Shown here piece after piece: positions 53,171 to 61,075 of a stretch of DNA of 64,000 nucleotides (within the stretch, counting starts at the first letter, position 1; each line of letters begins with the position of its first letter). A program made the position numbers and the translations under genes. The DNA comes from JAEWSN01 sp942493335 (GTDB lineage: Bacteria > Bacillota > Clostridia > DSM-8532). Below the pieces are notes generated by a model. It searched no databases, was not told the DNA's origin, and saw only the letters and a program-made list of their open reading frames with translations. The stretch covers positions 2,480,001-2,544,000 of the forward strand of contig OW818693.1 of NCBI GenBank assembly GCA_942493335.1, given 5' to 3'.

Positions 53171-54791
53171 TAATTTCGAGAAGGCATTTTATACAAAGAT
53201 ACATGACAAAATGTATCGGGTTCTTTTATCAATCTCTTCGAGCATTATTAGAAGTATATTGATATTGATTCCAATATTTCTCATGCGCAATATTTACAAT
53301 GCCATGCAAGTGGATTCTGATAGATCGGGCGTCTCTGCCGTGATCCTGTTGACCTTTATATTACCAATCATTGTTGCCGCATCTTACAGTCTGGATATTC
53401 GCTTAAGCAAATATATATTTGTCGTTATAAAAGACATCCAAGTACAGACCTTGCACAATATCGTCAAACTGAAACTCAGGACGATTTTAACACTAAACAG
53501 AAGTGATCTGTTCAACAGAATTATTGTCTCTCTTGAAGAACTCGGTGAGTTCTATTACTATTTTATTAATACCTCCACATGGTACATCACGACTACAGTT
53601 GTCGGTATTGGATTTATGCTGTACATCAATTTCCAGATTACAATTGTGTTGTTGGCATTTGTGCTAATGCAGATTTGCTGTTCACTGCTCATTCAAAAAA
53701 GAATAGTAAAGGCAAAGGAACTTGAGAATCAACTACAAGCACAGGGTTCCGACTACCTTATCCACATAATGGCTCACAATTCATTTATTAAAACCGCACT
53801 ATTAGGCGACAGTGAAATGAACAATGCAGTGGAATGGATCAAGCAATCCTGGAAAATGAAAAAAGCAGTTATCATTAATAACCAAATTGTGGCCGTTCTC
53901 TCTTTCCTGCTAACCTTGATGCGAACACTTTATCTGCTTTTCTCTGCACACTACCTGTTTCTGAGCAAAAGTATGCTCAAAGGGGACTTTATTACCCTCA
54001 ATAGCTATATTGTTTGGTTGACGCCTGTATTTCTCGGATTGCAGGAAAGTGTACAGGACATCATTACTTCACGAGCCAATAAGCGCAGGGTCAATGCATA
54101 TCTGGAAGATGAAATATCAGAAAACAGTCTCTCGAGTACTATTCCAGATTCTGTGTTAACTTGCATGGAAGTTTACAACTTGAGCTTTAGGTACGAAGGT
54201 GCTAAGAATGAACTTTTTTCTGATATTTCTTTCAGGGTTAATGCAGGAGAAACACTATTTATTGTAGGTGCTTCAGGCTCCGGTAAAAGCACGCTACTAA
54301 ATATTCTGATCAACTTGGAGGCTGATTATGGCGGCCTTATCACGCATAATAACTGCGATTTGAAATGCATTGACGATAAATGGCTTCACCAGAATGTCAT
54401 CATGGTGGGGCAGGATGTGGACATCCTGCCGACCACTTTGCGGGACAATATCGTTTATTCAGGGATTCATGTCAGTGATGAGGTAATCATACAAACCCTG
54501 CATTCACTAAAAATCGGATGTCTTTTAGAGATGCCCGGTGCTCTAGATTGGGATATGAAAGTAAATCCACGTTCACTGTCTGATGGTGAAAAAAAGCGTA
54601 TCGCAATTGCCCGGGCCATTCTGTCAAAACCTCAGGCATTGTTGCTGGATGAACCCACTGCCGGGCTAGATAATATCAATAAATTGGATGTGATCCGGTT
54701 CATAGAAAGCCGTATTGAAGGAATACTGGTTATAGTTACCCATGACAATATCTTTACAAATAATTCATGTATACTAGACATGAATACATAA
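53157..54791 (+). CDS. ABC exporter half-transporter (second of pair)
   Basis: About 544 residues: six TM segments (SSIIRSILILIPIFLMRNIY, ILLTFILPIIVAASYSL and others) and an ATPase with Walker A GASGSGKST, a normal Q-loop MVGQDVDILPTTLRDNI, Walker B ALLLDEPTAGLD and H-loop IVTHDN. The signature is LSDGEKKRIAIARA rather than LSGGQ. The start is one of ATG 53145, 53157 or 53163; 53157 has the best purine tract. The substrate is unknown; lipid, drug and peptide exporters share this form. Confidence 0.88.
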   Translation: MTMSNNFEKAFYTKIHDKMYRVLLSISSSIIRSILILIPIFLMRNIYNAMQVDSDRSGVSAVILLTFILPIIVAASYSLDIRLSKYIFVVIKDIQVQTLHNIVKLKLRTILTLNRSDLFNRIIVSLEELGEFYYYFINTSTWYITTTVVGIGFMLYINFQITIVLLAFVLMQICCSLLIQKRIVKAKELENQLQAQGSDYLIHIMAHNSFIKTALLGDSEMNNAVEWIKQSWKMKKAVIINNQIVAVLSFLLTLMRTLYLLFSAHYLFLSKSMLKGDFITLNSYIVWLTPVFLGLQESVQDIITSRANKRRVNAYLEDEISENSLSSTIPDSVLTCMEVYNLSFRYEGAKNELFSDISFRVNAGETLFIVGASGSGKSTLLNILINLEADYGGLITHNNCDLKCIDDKWLHQNVIMVGQDVDILPTTLRDNIVYSGIHVSDEVIIQTLHSLKIGCLLEMPGALDWDMKVNPRSLSDGEKKRIAIARAILSKPQALLLDEPTAGLDNINKLDVIRFIESRIEGILVIVTHDNIFTNNSCILDMNT

Positions 54792-55145
54792 GCAATTCCA
54801 TTTCTATCATTGCGGCTTCGCGCTTTTTTGGTAGCCCAGGAGAAATATCAAGGCTCGTAGAAGATAGCCACGGTACTCGCTTTGTTTCATTGTTCACGGA
54901 TGTACATCATTTATGTCCATTCTGAAACTGTATATTCGTTCAAGAATGCCATTTTTCTGACATGTAGCTGCGCCTCTTCATCATGCTAAACCCTTTGTGG
55001 GTCATGCCTCCGAGGCGTGAGAGACAGAGGTTCGCAGTTTCGCCACATCGCAGAGACATTCATGTTGTACGACGTTGCACCAAAACAGTATCATATTTGT
55101 AATTTGTGCCGAATTAACAATCATTTATATTTGTGGAGGTTTGGA
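54792..55145 (+). other. 354-bp gap with structured repeat copy C
   Basis: AT-rich, with no frame that has a ribosome site before ATG 55146. A frame open from 55017 runs through the repeat and is not considered coding. The repeat occupies 54982-55057. Confidence 0.55.
54982..55057 (+). repeat. structured intergenic repeat, copy C (76 bp)
   Basis: Begins CATGCTAAACCC like copy A and keeps GCCTCCGA, GCG-GAG, CAGTTTC and TCGCAGAG at the same spacing. The hairpin is shorter here: CTC-CGA pairs with TCG-CA-GAG, again with an extrahelical CA. Confidence 0.75.
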
Positions 55146-55925
55146 ATGGATTTACGACTTACCTTTAATGAAGATGTACTGAATTATGAAAAAATGCGTC
55201 CAACATACATAAAGGAACTTTATGATGATGTAATACAGTTTTCGAGTTTAGGCATCCATAAAAATGCGCTTGAAATCGGTATTGGGACAGGTCAGGCAAC
55301 ATTGCCGTTTTTACTTAGTGGATGTAAAGTTACTGCTGTTGAACTTGGTAAAGACTTGGCAGCGTTTTCAAAAGAGAAATTCTCAAAATATAGTAATTTC
55401 GATATTATCAATGATGATTTTGAAAATGTTGACCTTGAAAATTGTTCTTTTGATTTGATTTATTCTGCGACAGCATTTCATTGGATACCACAAGAAACAG
55501 GATATAGAAAATCATTTCAGCTTTTGAAAAGTGGTGGAACATTGGCACTTTTTTGGAATCACCCATCCCGACCCGAAGATGACCTTCATATTGCCATGCA
55601 GAAGATCTATGATGAATATATGCCTGCCACTCATCCAACGTCAAAGGTACATAAGTTCAGTGAAGATAAGTGTTTAGAAATCGTCAATACAATAAAACAG
55701 TATGGTTATATTGATGTAAACTATAAGTTGTATTATCAAACAAGAATACTGGATGCAAATAATTATATTGCGCTTCTTAGTACTTACTCAGATCACAGGG
55801 CATTGCCTAAAGATAAATGGAGACTTTTTGAAGAAGAAATGAGATTTGCAATAAGCAACAACGGCGGACAAGTTATCATACATGATACAATGGATTTATA
55901 TTTATCGAAAAAGGAGAAAGAATGA
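55146..55925 (+). CDS. class I SAM-dependent methyltransferase
   Basis: The 259-residue product has motif I ALEIGIGTGQATLPFL, motif II TAVELGKDLAAFS, an acidic IINDDFENVD and motif IV FDLIYSATAFHWI, as in small-molecule methyltransferases of the UbiE/Methyltransf_25 type. GGAGG lies seven bases before the ATG. Its stop overlaps the start of a GNAT gene by 4 bp, so they are co-translated. The substrate is unknown. Confidence 0.9.
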   Translation: MDLRLTFNEDVLNYEKMRPTYIKELYDDVIQFSSLGIHKNALEIGIGTGQATLPFLLSGCKVTAVELGKDLAAFSKEKFSKYSNFDIINDDFENVDLENCSFDLIYSATAFHWIPQETGYRKSFQLLKSGGTLALFWNHPSRPEDDLHIAMQKIYDEYMPATHPTSKVHKFSEDKCLEIVNTIKQYGYIDVNYKLYYQTRILDANNYIALLSTYSDHRALPKDKWRLFEEEMRFAISNNGGQVIIHDTMDLYLSKKEKE

Positions 55926-56719
55926 CAGAAGAAAAGTTTATAGAAGTAAAAAGCAGATTACATGAATTCTGTTATGCTTCGTTTATGCATACGCACTATG
56001 AAGAAATAGCAGAGTATGAATTCTTGATTGATAATGATAAAGTGATTATTTTTTATGGCTACAACGCTGAGGATGAAGGTTATGAATACCACTGGGCATG
56101 TAATGAAAAGAAATATTTATTGTCGCTCCTACATAGAAGAAACAATAAAGAGAAGATTACTTTTGTACCGAAAGATTGGGTAGAATCTCTTGGTGATCTC
56201 GGGTTTGATGTATATGCTATCTGGCATGATTATTTTACTGAAGACCTAAAGAGTTATGCAAATTTTGAGGAGCCAAAATACATAAGTCACGAAAACTACT
56301 GTGAAGCATCTATTACTACTTTATCTTGTAAGGGACAAAGTAGAGGGTTTATGGGACAGAGTGCTGACTGGATGAAACAGTGGATAGAAAATAGAGAACC
56401 TGCTTCACCAGATTATGCTTCAAGTTGCGTTGGAATTGCTGAGATTCAACAAGAACTGATGGGTGTTATTCTCCTGGGTATTTACGGCAATAATGATAGA
56501 ACAACTCTATGGATACGGGAGATTGCTGTTAAACCAGCATTTCAGAGAAAAGGCATAGCAAGAAAACTATTTGGTCAAGCTTTTGCATTCGGATTATCTC
56601 ATGGTGCAAAAAAGGCCTTCTTAATGGCTGACGAATGTAATGAACACGCATTGCATTTATATAGACAACTTGGGTTCAACCCAAGTTCTGAGGATGGTCA
56701 GATTGATATGGTAAGGTGA
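55922..56719 (+). CDS. GNAT family N-acetyltransferase
   Basis: The 265-residue product has an N-terminal helper region with no recognised domain (YEEIAEYEFLIDNDKVIIFYGY) and a C-terminal GNAT fold: LWIREIAVKPAFQRKGIARKLFGQAF is motif A with the acetyl-CoA loop QRKGIA, followed by KKAFLMADECNEHALHLYRQLGF. AT-rich codons. Paired with the methyltransferase; together they could modify a toxin or antibiotic, but that is inference. Confidence 0.88.
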   Translation: MTEEKFIEVKSRLHEFCYASFMHTHYEEIAEYEFLIDNDKVIIFYGYNAEDEGYEYHWACNEKKYLLSLLHRRNNKEKITFVPKDWVESLGDLGFDVYAIWHDYFTEDLKSYANFEEPKYISHENYCEASITTLSCKGQSRGFMGQSADWMKQWIENREPASPDYASSCVGIAEIQQELMGVILLGIYGNNDRTTLWIREIAVKPAFQRKGIARKLFGQAFAFGLSHGAKKAFLMADECNEHALHLYRQLGFNPSSEDGQIDMVR

Positions 56720-56789
56720 TTTGAATTGATAACGGTATAATTATGAAGGAATAGGGCCAAGACTGTGTGGCATTAAGTTGGGATACAGT

Positions 56790-56833
56790 AAACCGTTACC
56801 GGGTATAGCAGGCGTGAATGAAGGGTACGGTTT
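56790..56833 (-). terminator. hairpin after the sugar permease operon
   Basis: AAACCGTTACC (56790-56800) and GGTACGGTTT (56824-56833) pair with one bulged base, directly after the stop of the permease at 56836. No T-run is present on the minus strand. Confidence 0.45.
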
Positions 56834-56835
56834 CC

Positions 56836-57768
56836 CTAACCCTTGATCGATCCGATCATCACACCTTTCACGAAATACTTCTGTATGAAGGGATAAAGTA
56901 ATAGAACCGGCAGAGAGGACACAATAATCAGCGAGTATTTCAACAATTCCGCCAATCCCTGTTTGGCCTGTTGCAGTTCGGGATCGATGACGGCGTTCAC
57001 GTCAATGGTGTTGGACACCAGTATCTCCCTGAGAACGATCTGCAGCGGAAACAGTTTTCGGTCGTTCAGATACAGGAACGCATTGAAGTAGGCATTCCAG
57101 TGACCAACCGAATAGAACAGGGTGATGACCGCGATAACCGCTTTGCATAACGGAAGCAGGATGCTGAAGAAATACCGCGTGTCGCTGCATCCGTCGATGA
57201 CCGATGCTTCGAGCAGTTCCTGAGGCACGCTGTTCTGGATAAACGTCCGGGTGATGATCATGTTGTATACGGAGATGGCACCTGGAATGATCATTGCCCA
57301 CATCGTGTTGATGAGGTTCAGGTCCTTCATGAGGATGTACATCGGAATCATGCCCGCATTGAAGATCATCGTGAACGTGAAGAGGAACATGATCGGAGTC
57401 TTGCCCGGTAAATCCCTACGGGACAACGGATACGCGGCAATCATCGTCATGCAGACATTGAGGATTGTGCCGAGAACCGTATAGAGAAATGTATTCATGT
57501 ACCCTGTCACGATGTCCTTGTTCTTAAACACCGCGATGTATCCTTCCAGACTCAACTCGACCGGCCAGAGGAATACCCGCCCGCTTGATACGGCAGCCGG
57601 AGAGGAGAAGGATGCTGAAACGATATAAACAAGGGGATACAGCACGACAAGCAAAAGGAGGGTTAGGAGGATGTTCACAATGGTGTAGTAGAGCCGATCG
57701 CCCGCAGCCGGCCGTATTGCGCGCACGTTTTGCAGAACGGTCCTGCTATTAATGACATTGTTGCTCAT
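56836..57768 (-). CDS. carbohydrate ABC transporter permease, LplC/MalG type
   Basis: The 310-residue inner membrane protein has six TM segments, from ILLTLLLLVVLYPLVYIVSASF to YSLIIVSSLPVLLLYPFIQKYF, and ends with the typical FVKGVMIGSIKG. The EAA loop is ELLEASVIDGCSDTRYFFSILLPLCKAV. These permeases import oligosaccharides such as pectin or glycan fragments in Firmicutes. GGGGAT precedes the ATG. It is the last gene of the binding protein, permease, permease operon. GC-rich again, so the island ends before it. Confidence 0.93.
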   Translation of the reverse strand: MSNNVINSRTVLQNVRAIRPAAGDRLYYTIVNILLTLLLLVVLYPLVYIVSASFSSPAAVSSGRVFLWPVELSLEGYIAVFKNKDIVTGYMNTFLYTVLGTILNVCMTMIAAYPLSRRDLPGKTPIMFLFTFTMIFNAGMIPMYILMKDLNLINTMWAMIIPGAISVYNMIITRTFIQNSVPQELLEASVIDGCSDTRYFFSILLPLCKAVIAVITLFYSVGHWNAYFNAFLYLNDRKLFPLQIVLREILVSNTIDVNAVIDPELQQAKQGLAELLKYSLIIVSSLPVLLLYPFIQKYFVKGVMIGSIKG

Positions 57769-57925
57769 GAATCAGATCCCCTTTCTCGACACAGGAGGTT
57801 GTCCTTCCGCATCTGCAGTCATCTCCGAAGGACACGGCCTGAAGATGGACACGGTACCCACTCCTTTGTAAAAGCAGGGGATATCGCGGCACATGCCGTG
57901 CCTGCGGTTATTTCTTTTCGGCGCC

Positions 57926-58930
57926 TTACCAGAGGCTGTTGTTACTCAGCTTCTTGGTCAGCTTGTTCACGGTGATGATAAGGGTGAAGTTGACCAGGGA
58001 GTTAAACAATCCGATGGCGGTCGCATAGGAAAAATTCTGTGAGGATGAAGAAAGGCCAATCTGATATACATAGGTCGAGATGACTTCGCTGGCCCGGCGA
58101 TTGAGGTTGTTCTGCATGAGGAAAATCTTTTCGAATCCGACGTTCATGATTTGTCCCACTGCCAGAATCAACAGGATGGTGGCGGTAGGCAGCAGGCAGG
58201 GGAAATCAATGTGCATGACCCGCTTGAACCGGCTGGCTCCGTCGATCTGTGCTGCTTCATGCAGTTCAGGGTCCACGCCGGACAAGGCAGCGATGTAGAT
58301 GATGGAACTCCAACCCATGCTCTGCCAGACACCGGAACCGACATAGAGGTGCTTGAACGCTTCGGGCAGTGCAATCAGGTTCGGCGCTTCGTTTCCGGAG
58401 ATCGCGGTGTAAAGGACGGCGAATACGCCAATCCGCGGATTGATCATCTGCAGCAGCATGCCCACCATGACGACGGTGGATATGAAATGCGGAATGTAGG
58501 TGACCATCTGCACGGTTTTCTTATACCAGGCGCTCCTCATGGAGTTCAACATGAGTGCCAGAATGATGGGGATGGGGAAACCGGCGGCCAGACTGTAGAA
58601 GGAGATCGAGACAGTGTTCAGGATTACGCGCTGGAACTGGTAGGAGGCAAAGAACTTGGTAAAGTTGTCGAAACCAACCCATGGACTGCCCCAGATGCCG
58701 AGTCCGGGTGAAAACTTCTTGAATGCGATCTGGAGCCCGGCCATCGGCACATAGGCAAAGAGGAGGATGTACACAAGCGGCAGCAGGAGGAAAAGGTACA
58801 GCTGCCATTTCGAGAGTATTTGGGCCAGAAGGGACTTCCCTTTCGGCAAAAAGGGTACCCCTGTATGGTTGAATCCGGGTGTCCGTCCGCCGGAGGAACC
58901 GGATTTTTGTTTCGCGGTTGCTGTAGACAT
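57926..58930 (-). CDS. carbohydrate ABC transporter permease, LplB/MalF type
   Basis: The 334-residue product has six TM segments, starting with WQLYLFLLLPLVYILLFAYVPMAGLQIAFKKF (characteristic of the LplB/YteP group), and the EAA loop ELHEAAQIDGASRFKRVMHIDFPCLLPTA. The ATG at 58930 has AGGAG; the frame is open up to 59032 without conserved content. It pairs with the LplC-type permease. No ATPase gene lies in the operon, which is usual for this group, where a shared MsmK-like ATPase is encoded elsewhere. Confidence 0.93.
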   Translation of the reverse strand: MSTATAKQKSGSSGGRTPGFNHTGVPFLPKGKSLLAQILSKWQLYLFLLLPLVYILLFAYVPMAGLQIAFKKFSPGLGIWGSPWVGFDNFTKFFASYQFQRVILNTVSISFYSLAAGFPIPIILALMLNSMRSAWYKKTVQMVTYIPHFISTVVMVGMLLQMINPRIGVFAVLYTAISGNEAPNLIALPEAFKHLYVGSGVWQSMGWSSIIYIAALSGVDPELHEAAQIDGASRFKRVMHIDFPCLLPTATILLILAVGQIMNVGFEKIFLMQNNLNRRASEVISTYVYQIGLSSSSQNFSYATAIGLFNSLVNFTLIITVNKLTKKLSNNSLW

Positions 58931-59078
58931 GGTTTCAGCTCCTTCGGGATGGGAACATGGGGGGCTGTCCCGGACAGGAACAGCCTCCCATGCGGGTATA
59001 TGGGTTTTTGCCGATACCAGTTGCCGGCACATGTTTCGCAGCGCATCCGGAACGAGTACCGGATGTGGTGCCGGGCGT

Positions 59079-60788
59079 TTACTTTCCGCTCATGCGGTCA
59101 TATGCCTTCTGAGCAACCTCGAGGTAGCGGGTCAAGCCGATTTTATCCAACTCTTTGACATAGTTGTCCCAGTCCGAGAGCGGGATGGCGCCGACAATGA
59201 ATCCCTCCATCTGTTCATTTACATAGGTGAGCAGAGAAGATGAGATCTCCGCAATTTCATCATTTTCCTCTGTCGTATAGAGGAGACGGGATACGATTTC
59301 TTTGGGGGCTTTGTTGAGATACGCGGGAACGGCCTGCGCTGTCATATATTGGCTGTCGTAGATGCTTTTTCCATCCCAGGTCTGACCGCCGACACCGTAT
59401 TCATACGAGCGAAATGCGGGTTGGTTATCGCTCCATTGTGCATTCTGCGGCTGACCCCAGATATTCTGGATGATTGTAATGGTGGCTGGGATGCCCATGC
59501 CCTCATACAGACCCTTGCCTTTTTCCGCTTCTCCGGCCCAGTCCCAATGCACACCGCGTTCGCCGAAACGGGACGATACGGATATTTCGTCTTCCCACAT
59601 CAGGTCAAGCAGGCGGAACGCCACATCGGGGTCTTTGGCGAACTTGGTCACATAGCCGAAATTGTTGAAAAGCTGCGCGTTCTTGGTTGCCCAGCTGACG
59701 CCTTCCGGCCCGGTGAGCGGCGCAAGATGGGTCATGTCCTGCTTGCGCTTGCTGTCTGTCTGGAAGATGCTCATGCTTCCGGCGGGCATGGAACCAACCA
59801 ACTGAATGTCCGGGTTTTCCAGAATCTGCTTGAACTGGTCATTGTCCTGTGTATAGGTAAGCGGAGAGAGGAGTTCTTCCTGAACCAGCTTGTTCATGAA
59901 CTCAAGTCCGGCTTTCCATTGGGCCTTGTTGTAGGCAACGTCAAGTTTGCCGTTTTCAGCAATCAGGTAGTTGCAGGGATCATTGAAATAGATGAAGGAA
60001 TTCATGATGAAACGGGATGGTTTCGTGTTCCAGCCGTTGTTGGAGCCGATTAGCGGATATTCGTCCTTTTTCCCGTTTCCATTCGGATCGCCGTCACGGA
60101 AAGCCTTGAGCACGGCATACAACTCGTCCGGAGTAGTAGGTGTCTTCAAACTCAGTTTTTCAAGCCAGGTCTTGTTGATCCAGAATCGACCATCCCATTC
60201 ATTCCCATATTCCGGGTTGTATTTTGGCACCGTGTAGATCTTGCCATCCGGAGATGTGATGTACGGCAGCATCTTGTCAGCACCTTCGCTCAATCGTTTC
60301 TTAATGTAGTAGGAGTTTGTATCATAAAAGTCGTTCAAGGCGAGAAAGGCACCGGAAGAACCATAGGAGGCGACTTCCATATCCGTCAGGCCAAGGCAGA
60401 TGACATCAGGCAGCTTGGAATCGGATGCGACCAGAATGGCCAGTTTTTGTTTGGCTTCCTTGGCGGGGAAAAACTCAAAGGAAAGGTCGATGCCGGACTT
60501 TTTTTCCAGCAAGGTGGTGTAGGTGTTTGTTTCATAATCCGTGATGTTCGTATCTGTTGCCATACCGATGGTCAGCATGTATGTGCCATTCACGAACGGC
60601 GCATCTGCCGGACCCGGATCAGCCAGCAGCTTTGCTTCCGCAGAGGCGGCAGCCGTGGTGGAGGTGGAGGCGGCAGCTGTGGTGGAGGCGGCGGCGGATT
60701 CGGAAGCCTGGGGTGCAGTAGCCCCGCAGGCGGATGTCACCATGATTAGCGCAAGGATCGCGGAGAGAACCTGGGGTTTTCTTTTCAT
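59079..60788 (-). CDS. extracellular sugar-binding lipoprotein of the LplA type
   Basis: The 569-residue product has a lipoprotein signal (MKRKPQVLSAILALIMVTSACG; lipobox TSAC), an Ala/Ser/Thr linker and then a solute-binding fold: YTTLLEKKSGIDLSFEFFPAKEAKQKLAILVASD, WINKTWLEKLSLKTPTTPDELYAVLKAFRDGDPNGNGKKDEYPL, which is the calcium-loop signature of this family. GGAGG precedes the ATG. It delivers oligosaccharide to the two permeases downstream. Expression is probably set by the YesN-like regulator upstream. Confidence 0.93.
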   Translation of the reverse strand: MKRKPQVLSAILALIMVTSACGATAPQASESAAASTTAAASTSTTAAASAEAKLLADPGPADAPFVNGTYMLTIGMATDTNITDYETNTYTTLLEKKSGIDLSFEFFPAKEAKQKLAILVASDSKLPDVICLGLTDMEVASYGSSGAFLALNDFYDTNSYYIKKRLSEGADKMLPYITSPDGKIYTVPKYNPEYGNEWDGRFWINKTWLEKLSLKTPTTPDELYAVLKAFRDGDPNGNGKKDEYPLIGSNNGWNTKPSRFIMNSFIYFNDPCNYLIAENGKLDVAYNKAQWKAGLEFMNKLVQEELLSPLTYTQDNDQFKQILENPDIQLVGSMPAGSMSIFQTDSKRKQDMTHLAPLTGPEGVSWATKNAQLFNNFGYVTKFAKDPDVAFRLLDLMWEDEISVSSRFGERGVHWDWAGEAEKGKGLYEGMGIPATITIIQNIWGQPQNAQWSDNQPAFRSYEYGVGGQTWDGKSIYDSQYMTAQAVPAYLNKAPKEIVSRLLYTTEENDEIAEISSSLLTYVNEQMEGFIVGAIPLSDWDNYVKELDKIGLTRYLEVAQKAYDRMSGK

Positions 60789-60907
60789 TTACGTATTCCT
60801 CCAGCATTCGATTGGCTGCGGGTGCGGTTCATTGCCGGCATGAGCCGTACTATCGCGGCAACCCGATTGTATGTGTAGCCGGAACGTGACGTCTATTGGA
60901 AAGTCCG

Positions 60908-61017
60908 GAATGAGCCGCCCGCTGGTCAGAATGACGGATGGATATTTAGGAAAATATCGGCTTTTTACTGAGTTGCCAGTTGGATGTTTCTGAATTCACC
61001 GCCCGTGAGTCAGAATG
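60908..61017 (-). promoter_or_regulatory. paired direct repeats and dyad upstream of the sugar importer
   Basis: On the minus strand CATTCTGAC, GGGCGG and ATTC occur in the same order and spacing at 60933-60908 and 61017-60992, exactly 84 bp apart, which is eight helical turns. Between them lies the perfect dyad GATATTT-AGGA-AAATATC (60941-60958). The 287-bp gap has no gene. The repeats are good candidates for sites of the adjacent AraC-type regulator. Confidence 0.6.
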
Positions 61018-61075
61018 TACAAGACGGTAAGCGATATTTGCAAAGGGTTTGTGGGAATTTACAGCTTCCTCCGAG

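Noticed and set aside
50490..55145. Canonical integron attC sites
   Set aside because: The separators fold and repeat, but I could not find RYYYAAC and GTTRRRY cores at their ends, and there is no intI in the window. Kept only as a structured repeat.
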